Source: Colwellia hornerae | GTDB taxonomy: Bacteria; Pseudomonadota; Gammaproteobacteria; Enterobacterales; Alteromonadaceae | Assembly (NCBI RefSeq): GCF_007954355.1 | Contig: NZ_VOLR01000029.1 | Location: 1-48,896, forward strand | DNA: 48,896 nucleotides | Direction of reading: 5' to 3' | In this document: positions 9,276 to 18,350 of the stretch, in pieces | Numbering within the stretch: the stretch's first letter is position 1 | Layout of the letters: each line of letters begins with the position of its first letter | Position numbers and translations under genes: made by a program | The notes under the pieces: generated by a model | What the model saw: the letters and a program-made list of their open reading frames with translations, nothing else | What the model was told of the DNA's origin: nothing | Databases searched by the model: none

Positions 9276-9308
9276 AACGAAAAATGACGATAGTTACATC
9301 GTCATTTT
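9276..9308 (-). terminator. Terminator after the mnh operon
   Basis: An 11-bp stem (9281-9291 with 9298-9308) closes a 6-nt loop, followed on the minus strand by TTTTT then CG. It lies about 160 nt beyond the mnhG stop and just upstream of epmC. Confidence 0.65.
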
Positions 9309-9466
9309 ATGATTTATTAATGATAAAAAAACTAACGTAACGGATTAACGATTAGACTTATTTATAAATACCTTATCCCAACATCTCATTTACCTTAGAC
9401 ATAACAGGTCCATAGCACTTTGCTCAAACTGGACGGAATAGTGTTAAATAAGAATTTGTCGAAAAA

Positions 9467-9799
9467 TTAAACATCATCTTCGATATTATCTATGCCTTTG
9501 GTACGTTCAATACTTTCGAGCTTATGATGGATGGCGGCTTTAATCATCATATAACCACTGATAGGCGCGGTAAGGAGTAAAAATAGCGAGATAAGTATTT
9601 CTTTTACGCTAACCCCTGCTTGCGTGGTACTAAAAAAGACCATAGCAGCAGTTAACAGCGATGCCATGCCAAGTGTTGTTGCTTTTGTTGGACCATGTAA
9701 GCGCATAAAAAAATCTGGCATTTTCACTAAGCCAATAGACCCTACGAGTACAAAAGATCCGCCAATTAACAATAATATTGAAATAATCCATTCAGTCAT
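9467..9799 (-). CDS. mnhG: Mrp Na+/H+ antiporter subunit G
   Basis: A 110-residue membrane protein and the last gene of the six-gene Mrp operon. It has three membrane segments (about 1-25, 35-60, 65-90) and the family signature MPDFFMRLHGPTKATTLG, followed by a charged acidic tail. MrpG is needed for assembly and activity of the whole complex. It starts 10 bp after mnhF ends. Confidence 0.93.
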   Translation of the reverse strand: MTEWIISILLLIGGSFVLVGSIGLVKMPDFFMRLHGPTKATTLGMASLLTAAMVFFSTTQAGVSVKEILISLFLLLTAPISGYMMIKAAIHHKLESIERTKGIDNIEDDV

Positions 9800-9809
9800 A
9801 ATCTAGCCC

Positions 9810-10079
9810 TTACTCTATAATATCGCCGCGCAGTAGATACTTACATACTGCAACCGTACTGACAAAACCTAGCATAGCGATTAATAACGCCGCTTCAAAA
9901 TACAAACTAGTCCCCATACTCATCCCGTACAGAATGATCAATGCGATAGTGTTGATATACATAGTATCGAGTGCAAGTATCCTATCAGGCACAGAAGGAC
10001 CAATTAATAAGCGCCATAAATTTAACAATAACGACACGCCTATCATCGCAAAAACAATTAAAATAACAGTTTCTAGCAT
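9810..10079 (-). CDS. mnhF: Mrp Na+/H+ antiporter subunit F
   Basis: An 89-residue, three-segment membrane protein. It carries the MrpF signature WRLLIGPSVPDRILALDTMYINTI spread over residues 23-46 and the later GFVSTVAVCKYL. Its start overlaps the end of mnhE by 7 bp, which fits translational coupling in the operon. Confidence 0.93.
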   Translation of the reverse strand: MLETVILIVFAMIGVSLLLNLWRLLIGPSVPDRILALDTMYINTIALIILYGMSMGTSLYFEAALLIAMLGFVSTVAVCKYLLRGDIIE

Positions 10080-10609
10080 TCAAACATCTCCTTAAGAGGC
10101 GCTTCATAACGTTGCTTAATGGTATTTATTAGCGCCTGCTCATCTTTAAGGTCTAACACGTGTATCAGTAAAAATTGTTGTTCTGGCTTGTTACCCTCAG
10201 TCAAATTTTCACTCCAAGGGTACACTTCAGCACTCACTGTTCCCGGTGTTAATGACACGGTACTGGCCAAAATAGTGATGGGTAAACTATGCGTTAAATC
10301 TAGCGGCACTTTGACGAAGCCCGGTGTTAATTTTTTAGTTGGACCTAAGATTAAAATCGCCACCTGAACATTCGCAGTAATAATGTCATATAACACTAAT
10401 AAAAGGTGTCGAAATGCCAAACCAGGCTTAATAATGAGAGGTTGCTTAGTTCTAAATGGGCTAGTCACCAACGGAATTACTATTGCTAAGATAACCGCTA
10501 AAACGAGATGTCCCGGTGATACACTATTATTTAACAGTAACCACACCAAGAATAGTAATAGGCTCAATAAAGGCGCGGGTAACCATCTAAATCGTGTTTC
10601 TAATTGCAT
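10073..10609 (-). CDS. mnhE: Mrp Na+/H+ antiporter subunit E
   Basis: A 178-residue protein with two N-terminal membrane segments and a soluble C-terminal part. Family motifs are PLITSP-like VIPLVTSPFR and the conserved STVSLTPGTVSAEV, followed by LLIHVLDLKDEQ. Its ATG overlaps the mnhD stop by one base. MrpE supports stable expression and activity of the antiporter complex. Confidence 0.93.
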   Translation of the reverse strand: MQLETRFRWLPAPLLSLLLFLVWLLLNNSVSPGHLVLAVILAIVIPLVTSPFRTKQPLIIKPGLAFRHLLLVLYDIITANVQVAILILGPTKKLTPGFVKVPLDLTHSLPITILASTVSLTPGTVSAEVYPWSENLTEGNKPEQQFLLIHVLDLKDEQALINTIKQRYEAPLKEMFEC

Positions 10610-12126
10610 TACTGCCCTCTCGAAAGAATAAGGTTAATATTATGATTGAAGTCATGTAACTGATTAGCCGCACCAATGGCGTACTCACTTAATGGCCCAG
10701 CAAAAACGCTCATTAATGGCGCAGCACTGACCAGAATAATTAAAGCAACTAACTGCGCAGGATGGACGAGCTCTTGGGTTTTTTCTTCTGTAACCTTAGC
10801 ATGATGATGCCAAAATACTGTACTGCCTGCTTTAGACACTCCCACCAATATTGCAAGACTTGCCAATAAATATAATGGCCAAAAGACAAAAGTGTATTCG
10901 GCATTTAAAGTAGCTTTAAGCAGCCAGACTTTACCAATAAAACCTGATAAAGGTGGCATACCTATCACAGCGATAGCGGCAATCAAAAAGCAAGTACCAA
11001 GCAGTCTTGGTTGAGCAACAGCGGGACCTGCAGAAATCTTATCTGCGATATCACCACGTTGACGGCCAATTAAATCTGCTAAAAGAAACAGCGCCGCGGT
11101 CACCAAGGTTGAATGAACCAAATAATAAATGGCCGCCGCACTGGCTTCAACAGTCTGCACGGCAACTAAGGCAACCAAAGTTCCCACCGACACGATCACC
11201 AAATTAGCGATTAATTTTCTTAAATCTTTACTGGCTAAAACACCAACTGCGCCCATAGCAATAGTGGCGAGTGCTAACCACCACAACCAACTTTGCGCCA
11301 TGTGAGTCAATTCACCCGCTTCATCGCCAAAAATTAGCGTATAAACACGCATCATTGAGTAAACGCCAACTTTGGTCATAATAGCAAATAACGCCGCCAC
11401 AACAGGCATCGCTGTCGCGTAGGTATTGGGTAACCATAAATGCAGTGGTAGCAAAGCGCCTTTTAAAGCAAAGACCACAAGTAACAGCATGCCACCTATT
11501 TTGGCAAGGAAGACATCATCACCTTGTAAGAGTGCGACTTTTTGCGCCATATCAGCCATATTCAGTGTACCTAATACACCATATAGAATGCCTAAAGCAA
11601 TCAAGAAAATCGCTGAGCCCACCAGGTTAAGAATCACATAATGTAAAGCTGCACGGGTATTTTTTTTATCCCCGCCATGCATTAACAAGGAATAAGAGGC
11701 GATAAGTAATACTTCGAAAAAGACAAAGAGATTAAAAACATCACCCGTTAAAAATGCGCCATTTACCCCTAAAATTAAAAAGTGTACTAATGGGTGGAAG
11801 AAGTCCCCTTTTTCATCATCGCCAGCACTTGCATATAAAACACAGACAACACCTAGCAAGGTGGTTAAACAAACTAATAATGTCGAAAGCGGATCTGCAA
11901 CGAGCACAATGCCAAAAGGTGCACTCCAATCGCCGATAGCATAAACCTGAGTACCGTCGGCTTGAACCTTAAGAAGTAAAGCCAATGAAGCGGCAAAAGC
12001 AAAAATACTGAGAACTACCGAGGCAACTCTTCGGTTACTTTTATTTGTGCCAAGGGGCGGCATTAATAACAGTACACCTGCCAACATCGGCAATAAAATC
12101 GGTAAAAAGCTCAAATGCTGGATCAT
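10609..12126 (-). CDS. mnhD: Mrp Na+/H+ antiporter subunit D (NuoN/NuoM-like)
   Basis: A 505-residue polytopic protein of the proton-translocating NADH-quinone oxidoreductase chain family, with about 14 membrane segments. Visible motifs are FEVLLIASYSLL with a membrane glutamate, the KGALLPLHLWLPNTYATAM segment with its conserved lysine, and GMPPLSGFIGK. Together with MrpA it is thought to form the ion-translocating core. It overlaps mnhC by 4 bp (ATGA type). Confidence 0.95.
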   Translation of the reverse strand: MIQHLSFLPILLPMLAGVLLLMPPLGTNKSNRRVASVVLSIFAFAASLALLLKVQADGTQVYAIGDWSAPFGIVLVADPLSTLLVCLTTLLGVVCVLYASAGDDEKGDFFHPLVHFLILGVNGAFLTGDVFNLFVFFEVLLIASYSLLMHGGDKKNTRAALHYVILNLVGSAIFLIALGILYGVLGTLNMADMAQKVALLQGDDVFLAKIGGMLLLVVFALKGALLPLHLWLPNTYATAMPVVAALFAIMTKVGVYSMMRVYTLIFGDEAGELTHMAQSWLWWLALATIAMGAVGVLASKDLRKLIANLVIVSVGTLVALVAVQTVEASAAAIYYLVHSTLVTAALFLLADLIGRQRGDIADKISAGPAVAQPRLLGTCFLIAAIAVIGMPPLSGFIGKVWLLKATLNAEYTFVFWPLYLLASLAILVGVSKAGSTVFWHHHAKVTEEKTQELVHPAQLVALIILVSAAPLMSVFAGPLSEYAIGAANQLHDFNHNINLILSRGQ

Positions 12127-12482
12127 ACTTTGACCTTTTTATTGTTGTCGCTATTTTTATCAGCAAGCTGGCCGTCTACATGGTCAGTTCCTAAATCTGT
12201 TCGCCCTCGAATAGCTAAGATAACCACAAAAGCGGTCATCGCAAAACCAATAACAATTGCGGTTAACACTAAAGCTTGTGGCAGTGGATCAGCATATTCA
12301 GTACTGTAGCCAAGTACCGCCGCATTATTAATGCTAAGGCGACCAGAAGAAAACAGGAATAAATTAACCGCATAGGAAAACATCGTTAGCCCTAATACAA
12401 TAGGAAAAGTTCTAGAACGTAAGATTAAAAAGACGCCACAAGACACTAAAAGTCCAACGCAGGACGCATAAAGTAATTCCAT
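12123..12482 (-). CDS. mnhC: Mrp Na+/H+ antiporter subunit C (NuoK-like)
   Basis: A 119-residue NuoK-like protein with three membrane segments. It has the family pattern GLTMFSYAVNLFLFSSGRL and DPLPQALVLTAIVIGFAMTA, the latter being the MrpC hallmark. The C-terminal tail is charged (ADKNSDNNKKVKV). It overlaps by one base with the fused A-B gene upstream and by 4 bp with mnhD. Confidence 0.94.
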   Translation of the reverse strand: MELLYASCVGLLVSCGVFLILRSRTFPIVLGLTMFSYAVNLFLFSSGRLSINNAAVLGYSTEYADPLPQALVLTAIVIGFAMTAFVVILAIRGRTDLGTDHVDGQLADKNSDNNKKVKV

Positions 12483-15271
12483 TAAGTATTCACCTCTTCT
12501 TTTGGCTCATTAGCTAATTGACCAAGACTTGCCAAAATCATTAATGTTGCCCCCACGACTGTAATATAAACACCGACATCAAAGACCAAAGCACTGGCGA
12601 GTTCTATTTCACCAATAAAAGGAATATCAAAATATTCAAACCAAGTCGTCATGAAAGGTCGACCAAAAAACCAACTGCCGACACCGGTAAATAACGCAAT
12701 GGCGATACCAGAGGCAATAATCTTACGGTAATTGATGGTTAGGCGCGCAACAATCCAACTTGAACCATGTGCTATGTACTGCAAGATAAAGGCGACCGCT
12801 GTTACTAAACCAGCAATAAAACCGCCTCCCGGAAGGTTATGCCCACGCAAGAAAATATAAAACGAAACCATTAATGCCAAAGGCAATAATGACTGAGAGA
12901 TACTGGCTAATAAAATAGGGTAACGCTCTTTCGCCCATGGACGCCCTTCGCTATCACTAGCAGGAATAACTAGTGGTAGGTTGACTAACAGCTTATAAAT
13001 ACCCAAGGCTGCAATGCCTAAAACACAAATTTCACCTAAAGTATCAAAACCACGAAAATCGACCAAAATAACATTTACAACGTTAGTACCACCGCCACCT
13101 GTTTTAGCATTTGCTAAGAAAAACGCTGAAATAGATTCAAGTGGGCGAGTGATTAATGCATAGCAAATACTTGCAACAACAATCCCCAGACCTGCTGAAA
13201 TCGCTATATCGCGCACTACACGCACAGAGCTAGATTCTTTGGGTGAGTGTTGTGGTAAAAAAAACAATGCCAGCATCAATAAAATAATGGTGACGACTTC
13301 AACCGTTAATTGAGTCAGGGCTAAATCTGGCGCTGAGAAACGGGTAAACACCACACTCACCATTAAGCCCACGACCGAGAGCATCAACAATGACACGACT
13401 CTTGCGCGATACCAAATAACGGTACTTATAGTACCAACCATTAATAATGCCGCCCCCATCGCGTTATGAACGTCAATTGGCGTTAATTGTTTTTGCCCAC
13501 CTAACTGGTTCATTTCAAATAATGGCCAACCGGCAAATAATAAGACAAAGACAAACATCAACATTAAATAGCGTTGTAAAGAGCCATTTTCGCTGTCACT
13601 TATTTTACGCTGACACCACTTTGTTATCCGATAAATGCTCTCATCAAAGGTTTTCTTAGCATTCAAACTAGGCAGCGACGCTTGAAATTGAAACAGGTAA
13701 CGGCGCTGTGTATACAATAACAAACCACCAATTACCGCTATGGCGCTCATTAAAAGGGGGAGATTAAAGCCGTGCCATAGCGCAACTTCAAACTCGGGTA
13801 CATAGCCACCAAGTACAGCAAAAGACGCCGCTTTTAGAACATCATCAACAATAAAATTGGGGAATATGCCAACAACTAAGCATAGAGCCACCAGTATTTC
13901 GATAGGTACTCGCATATAACGAGGCGGTTCACTGGGTTGCTTGGGTAAGTCTATGGGGTCGCCATTAAAGAATACGTCGTGAATAAAGCGAGCTGAATAT
14001 GCTACTGCTAAAGCGCCTGCAATCGTGGCAAGTACGGGAATAAGCCAAGACATAGACCCAAGTAATTGTTGATGTAGTGTTTCAGCAAAAAACATTTCTT
14101 TCGACAAGAAACCGTTTAGCAGTGGCACTCCTGCCATTGCTGCTGCTGCAACCATCGCCAACGTCGCCGTATAGGGCATAAATCGCCACATACCATTGAG
14201 TTTTCGCATATCTCGCGTACCGGTTTCGTGATCAATAATACCTGTTGCCATAAACAAAGAAGCTTTAAATATGGCATGATTGATAATATGAAAAATAGCA
14301 GCGACTGCGGCAAGCTTAGTGTCTAGACCAAATAATAAGGTGATCAAACCTAAATGACTGATGGTCGAATAGGCTAATAAACCTTTTAAATCGTGTTTAA
14401 ATAACGCCACATATGCGCCAAACAATAAGGTTGATAATCCGGTTAAACTCACCAGAATAAACCAGATATCGGTGCCCGCTAAAGCCGGATAAAAACGGGC
14501 TAATAAAAATATCCCCGCCTTTACCATAGTGGCTGAATGAAGATAAGCACTTACCGGTGTTGGCGCTGCCATGGCATGTGGTAACCAAAAATGAAAAGGG
14601 AATTGTGCTGACTTAGTAAAAGCACCAAGTAAGACTAGAATTAAAGTGATTTCATACCAAGCATGCCCTTGAATAATTTCTTTGCTGGCTAAAATTACAT
14701 CTAAATCATAACTGCCAACAATATTACCCAATAAAAGCAAGCCAGCAAGAAGTGCTAAACCGCCACCACCGGTTACAGTTAAGGCCATAATTGCGCCTTT
14801 ACGGGCGTCGGGTTTATGCCACCAATAGCTAATTAACAAAAATGAGCTAATGCTGGTAAGTTCCCAAAAGAACCACAGCTGAATAATATTATTTGACATA
14901 ACGATACCAAGCATCGCGGTCATAAATAACATTAAATAGGCATAGAGTTTAGGCATAGAGTCATTACTACTGAGGTAATAACGGGCATAAAAGATAACTA
15001 ATATACCAATACCTAAGATCATAAAAACAAACAGCAAGGCTAAACCATCTAACCGAAAGGCGATGTTTATACCCAGTAAAGGTATCCAGGAAATCGTTTC
15101 TCGGATGACCTCGCCAGAGAACACAGCGGGCGCTAGGCTAATCGTCATTAATAATGCGATGACCGGCATAAGTAACGTCAATCCAGTCGATTGATTACGT
15201 GTTAATTTACCCGTTGTTGAAGAAATAATACTGCCAAGTAAGGATAGCAAGGGTATCCAAAGCAAAGTCAT
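12482..15271 (-). CDS. mnhA: Mrp Na+/H+ antiporter fused subunits A and B
   Basis: The 929-residue protein is the first gene of the operon. The N-terminal part is NuoL-like, with the [20 protein letters not shown] segment, the membrane lysine in [17 protein letters not shown], and [16 protein letters not shown]. The C-terminal part (about 790-925) is the MrpB domain, with [20 protein letters not shown]. This A-B fusion and the six-gene order define the group 2 type of Mrp cluster. The complex exports Na+ in exchange for protons and so supports pH and salt homeostasis in seawater. No strong ribosome site or promoter stood out in the 278 bp before the divergent regulator. Confidence 0.95.
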   Translation of the reverse strand: MTLLWIPLLSLLGSIISSTTGKLTRNQSTGLTLLMPVIALLMTISLAPAVFSGEVIRETISWIPLLGINIAFRLDGLALLFVFMILGIGILVIFYARYYLSSNDSMPKLYAYLMLFMTAMLGIVMSNNIIQLWFFWELTSISSFLLISYWWHKPDARKGAIMALTVTGGGGLALLAGLLLLGNIVGSYDLDVILASKEIIQGHAWYEITLILVLLGAFTKSAQFPFHFWLPHAMAAPTPVSAYLHSATMVKAGIFLLARFYPALAGTDIWFILVSLTGLSTLLFGAYVALFKHDLKGLLAYSTISHLGLITLLFGLDTKLAAVAAIFHIINHAIFKASLFMATGIIDHETGTRDMRKLNGMWRFMPYTATLAMVAAAAMAGVPLLNGFLSKEMFFAETLHQQLLGSMSWLIPVLATIAGALAVAYSARFIHDVFFNGDPIDLPKQPSEPPRYMRVPIEILVALCLVVGIFPNFIVDDVLKAASFAVLGGYVPEFEVALWHGFNLPLLMSAIAVIGGLLLYTQRRYLFQFQASLPSLNAKKTFDESIYRITKWCQRKISDSENGSLQRYLMLMFVFVLLFAGWPLFEMNQLGGQKQLTPIDVHNAMGAALLMVGTISTVIWYRARVVSLLMLSVVGLMVSVVFTRFSAPDLALTQLTVEVVTIILLMLALFFLPQHSPKESSSVRVVRDIAISAGLGIVVASICYALITRPLESISAFFLANAKTGGGGTNVVNVILVDFRGFDTLGEICVLGIAALGIYKLLVNLPLVIPASDSEGRPWAKERYPILLASISQSLLPLALMVSFYIFLRGHNLPGGGFIAGLVTAVAFILQYIAHGSSWIVARLTINYRKIIASGIAIALFTGVGSWFFGRPFMTTWFEYFDIPFIGEIELASALVFDVGVYITVVGATLMILASLGQLANEPKEEVNT

Positions 15272-15549
15272 AGAGTAAACCTTTTGAATTTTATAATAAG
15301 AAGTAATGACAGAGGAATATAGACATAATATGTCGTCAAACTAAATTTAACAATACTATCTCCAGAGAAAAGTGTAATTGAGAATAATTAAAAAGCACTT
15401 AACGTTTAATTGAATGAAATTTTAGCGACGAATATTCGGAAAACATTGTTTTTCTCGACGATTGTTTGATTATCAACCACAATACATTGGTTAATAAGAG
15501 AATACTCGGTATAGTAGTAATTTACTATATAAAGAGCAGACTTACCATA

Positions 15550-16026
15550 ATGAAAAAATTAGATGATATAGATTTACGCATTTTAACCATTTTATATCGC
15601 GATGCTGATATCACTAATAAAGAGTTAGCCTCACAAATAGGCGTTGCACCTTCTACCTGTTTAGAGCGTGTAAAGCGCATGAAACATAAAAAAATAATTA
15701 CCGGCGCTTGCATTGAGATTGATTTCAAAAGTTTAGGTGGCAATATAGAAGCTATTGCCGCTATTCGCCTGCAACCTTATTCTGAAGATATTGTTAACAA
15801 CCTTCGCGATGATTTACTTAAACTACCTGAAATAGTTAGTTTATATCATATGGGAGGTAGCTATGATTACTTTATTCATATGTCAGTCAAAGACAGCGAA
15901 CATTTACGACAGTTTGTTTTTAATGCCATTACCTCAAGAGATGAAGTAACAACCGTAGAAACCTCTCTTATTTTTGAACACAGTCGCAGCGGCGTATTAC
16001 CCAACTTTGATGATGATGACCAATAA
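15550..16026 (+). CDS. Lrp/AsnC family transcriptional regulator
   Basis: A 158-residue regulator with an N-terminal winged helix-turn-helix (LDDIDLRILTILYRDADI, then APSTCLERVKRM) and a C-terminal RAM ligand-sensing domain. I chose the ATG at 15550 (MKKLDDIDLRIL), the usual Lrp start. The open frame extends upstream to 15466, but that part is not Lrp-like. It is read away from the mnh operon with 278 bp between them, so it could control the antiporter genes, itself, or distant amino-acid genes; the target cannot be told from sequence. Confidence 0.88.
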   Translation: MKKLDDIDLRILTILYRDADITNKELASQIGVAPSTCLERVKRMKHKKIITGACIEIDFKSLGGNIEAIAAIRLQPYSEDIVNNLRDDLLKLPEIVSLYHMGGSYDYFIHMSVKDSEHLRQFVFNAITSRDEVTTVETSLIFEHSRSGVLPNFDDDDQ

Positions 16027-16068
16027 GTCTGAAAATTAGGCGATAATATTTTTGTTTGTATTAACGCA

Positions 16069-16095
16069 AGAAGCCCCACTTAAAAGAAGGCTTCT
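16069..16095 (+). terminator. Weak hairpin between convergent genes
   Basis: A 7-bp stem AGAAGCC/GGCTTCT (16069-16075 with 16089-16095) with a 13-nt loop, in the 80-bp gap between the Lrp-type gene and a convergent gene. The T tract is poor, so termination is uncertain. Confidence 0.35.
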
Positions 16096-16106
16096 ATTTA
16101 TAATGA

Positions 16107-16775
16107 TTATTTTTCAAAGTCTTTGCTTTCAAAATAAAGTGGGCTTATCGTGCCGCAATTAAGGAATTTATACAGCAGTTCAGTTTCTTTTGGCACCGCT
16201 GATGAAGTACGAAAACCTGGCAAACACCCTGCTTCTAAGTCAATATTAACTATGTGTGCAAAGCTGGGCGCTTTTTGAATTTTATGAATATAAATTTTAT
16301 AATTCTTTTTCAAATCGACAACGTCATAATTTTGCTGAACACTTGAGTCCTTAATATCGTCAAGTTCACGAACGTATAGTTTTTTAGCAAAGGTCAACGC
16401 CATATTTTCATAAACCAACATTCCCCCTCGCGCATAATGGCCCGCATATATATCAGCCATAATCACCATTTCCTCACCACGCATCAAACGTTGTAAATTA
16501 AAAGGTTGCGCTTTTATCGTCGTTAATTGTCCATCACGCACGGTTTGCAATAACGCTAAATCTTTATTCTCAATTTTATATAATAACTGCACGTTACTGG
16601 GTCGATCATATGTTGTCATCACCGAAGCATATATGGCTGAGCGCTGAACAAAGAGCACCATGTTATGCTCGCCCATAAATGAGGGGTCTATTGGCGGTAA
16701 TTCTTTAACCTCTTCATTAGCAAAGCTGGTTGAATTTAATATAATTAATAGTAAGGCAAGTAAAGATCTTTTCAT
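16107..16775 (-). CDS. Exported protein of unknown function
   Basis: I do not recognise this family. The 222 residues begin with a signal peptide (MKRSLLALLLIILNSTSFA, cleavage near residue 19), so the mature protein is probably periplasmic or secreted. The mature part is mixed alpha/beta without membrane segments. It contains two cysteines near the C-terminus (GCLPGFRT and LNCGTISP) that could form a disulfide. It is convergent with the Lrp-type gene and sits downstream of the DUF3300 gene on the same strand (167 bp), with a weak hairpin between them. It may belong to the same envelope-stress locus, but no shared promoter box was seen in front of it. Confidence 0.7.
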   Translation of the reverse strand: MKRSLLALLLIILNSTSFANEEVKELPPIDPSFMGEHNMVLFVQRSAIYASVMTTYDRPSNVQLLYKIENKDLALLQTVRDGQLTTIKAQPFNLQRLMRGEEMVIMADIYAGHYARGGMLVYENMALTFAKKLYVRELDDIKDSSVQQNYDVVDLKKNYKIYIHKIQKAPSFAHIVNIDLEAGCLPGFRTSSAVPKETELLYKFLNCGTISPLYFESKDFEK

Positions 16776-16837
16776 TAAAAGTCACTCGGTAAAATGTGTT
16801 TGAAGTAATACCAAAACGAGTGATTGGTACAACGAGA

Positions 16838-16860
16838 AAAGATGATTATAAACCATCTTT
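16838..16860 (-). terminator. Possible terminator after the DUF3300 gene
   Basis: A 7-bp stem AAAGATG/CATCTTT with a 9-nt loop. On the minus strand it is followed by a short T-rich run (TTCTCGTT). It lies 83 nt beyond the DUF3300 stop. Confidence 0.4.
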
Positions 16861-16942
16861 AAAAAAAGGCTAAATGAATTAACATTCAACCACTAGCTCA
16901 ACATATGCCTTATCTAAATGGCGTGCGTTAAATATAACGTTT

Positions 16943-18244
16943 CTAATGATGTTGCTTTTCAGCCTTTGAACTGTTTTTTTTAACGACCCGACGTTGTTTG
17001 TTATGCTTATCACTTGAGCGGTTATTTTTATGCCTAGAGGAAGTGTCCGCAGCTTTATAAGTATGCTGACTGGCACTTTTTTTATCGACTCTAGTCGTGA
17101 CCTTTTTTAGCTTTTCTTTATTTACCGGTTTAGTTGCGCGGTAAACCTTTTCGGCTTTAATTTTTTTAGACTGATCATAAGACCTATAGTTTTTTGATAC
17201 AGGCTTTGAAAAAGCTTTTGTCGCCTTGTGAGTTACCGGGTTTGCTCGGCGAACGCTTTCATTGGGTTTATGCTTTATTACTGATACAGCTCGCTTAGCA
17301 TTTTGTTGCAGCTTATTTTGTATAACATAGTGATTTCTCTTGCTAGATTCAGTTACCCTTACTCGCTTGTCATTATACTTGGCGCGAGTATGCTTGTTTC
17401 GATAAGCCACGCCTTTTCTGTGAACTGGCTGATGTCTCCAACGTTTAGCATAACCACCATTAGCAATGAGGTGGCGAGGGCGCTGCTCGTAATAGCGATG
17501 TGGAGAGCGATGAGTATTCACGACAACCACTTGACGATTGTGCCAATGAAAAGCACTGAAAAAATAATCAAACGATATATGAACACCAGCATGCCAATAA
17601 AAAGGATTATAGCGACTTACATAGCCACTACGCTGAGGCTGCCAGTAAACAGGAGGGTAAGATGACCAATGCCAAGCACCATAAACCATGCGTGTATCAT
17701 AATATGGTACATAAACAATCTCCTTTTCTCTTGCTTCAATAACAATATTATTATCTTGGTAGCTAACCTCCATGTTGTCCATTTTCCCCAGATTCCCGGC
17801 AAGTTGAGCTTTTTTTCTCAGCTGTTGAATATTTTCTAATACTCTCGACTCGTCTTGTAAAAAAGCATCACCGAGTTGCTGAGTCCACGTTAAATTTTCA
17901 CTGAGTCGGCTAAGGATCCGTTCAAAAGGCACTAACGCCTTAACACTTGCATCCCAATTAAAATCTTGGACCGCTTGAGCCGCTTGCTCGGTATTTAAGC
18001 TTGCGTTGTTCGTTAGCCAACGATGCGCTTCGATTATTTCAATTGGATAGGTAGCAGCAATTAAGATATGGGTTAATAAACTGTCTGGGTAAAGTGCAAT
18101 AGGTGCTAGCATTTGCGCTAATTCGGCTTCACTAAATAGCTGTTGCTCTTGTTGCTGAAGAGCTGACTGTGAAGGCTGGTACTCAGCAAACAAGTTAAAG
18201 CTAACCAAGGCAGCAAAGCTGAATAAAAGAGTAACTTTTTTCAT
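16943..18244 (-). CDS. DUF3300 exported protein with basic tail
   Basis: The 433-residue protein has a signal peptide (about 1-20, ending SFNLFA). A DUF3300 domain follows (about 38-205), recognised by ELAQMLAPIALYPDSLLTHI, ATYPIEIIEAHRWL, and the region around EIVYVPYYDTRMVYG. After that come an aromatic and histidine-rich stretch (about 206-270) and a Lys/Arg/Ser-rich tail (about 280-433) that looks disordered. The function of DUF3300 is unknown; the basic tail suggests binding to an anionic partner such as cell wall, LPS or nucleic acid. Its promoter carries the same direct-repeat box as the two-component operon upstream. An AAGGAT ribosome site precedes the ATG. Confidence 0.88.
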   Translation of the reverse strand: MKKVTLLFSFAALVSFNLFAEYQPSQSALQQQEQQLFSEAELAQMLAPIALYPDSLLTHILIAATYPIEIIEAHRWLTNNASLNTEQAAQAVQDFNWDASVKALVPFERILSRLSENLTWTQQLGDAFLQDESRVLENIQQLRKKAQLAGNLGKMDNMEVSYQDNNIVIEAREKEIVYVPYYDTRMVYGAWHWSSYPPVYWQPQRSGYVSRYNPFYWHAGVHISFDYFFSAFHWHNRQVVVVNTHRSPHRYYEQRPRHLIANGGYAKRWRHQPVHRKGVAYRNKHTRAKYNDKRVRVTESSKRNHYVIQNKLQQNAKRAVSVIKHKPNESVRRANPVTHKATKAFSKPVSKNYRSYDQSKKIKAEKVYRATKPVNKEKLKKVTTRVDKKSASQHTYKAADTSSRHKNNRSSDKHNKQRRVVKKNSSKAEKQHH

Positions 18245-18277
18245 CGTTATAATCCTTATGACTAATTCTAGAACACA

Positions 18278-18311
18278 AAGATAACAACACTAAACTGAAC
18301 GTAACCTGAAC
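18278..18311 (-). promoter_or_regulatory. DUF3300 promoter with response-regulator box (site A)
   Basis: Read on the minus strand, GTTCAG-GTTAC-GTTCAG (18295-18311) is a direct repeat with an 11-bp period. It is followed by exactly 11 nt and then a -10 TATCTT (18278-18283), which places the transcript start about 27 nt before the ATG. The same arrangement occurs at two other promoters of this locus. Just upstream lies a perfect 16-bp palindrome, GCTTTGTTAACAAAGC (18323-18338), of unknown role. Confidence 0.72.
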
Positions 18312-18350
18312 AGTTTTTTTGCGCTTTGTTAACAAAGCCTGACAATAAAT

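Noticed and set aside
15466-15549. Longer N-terminus of the first Lrp-type regulator
   Set aside because: The extra 28 residues are not Lrp-like; the family start is at 15550.
18323-18338. Terminator for the sensor kinase gene at the GCTTTGTTAACAAAGC palindrome
   Set aside because: On the minus strand it is followed by A rather than T, so it is not a standard terminator; its role stays open.
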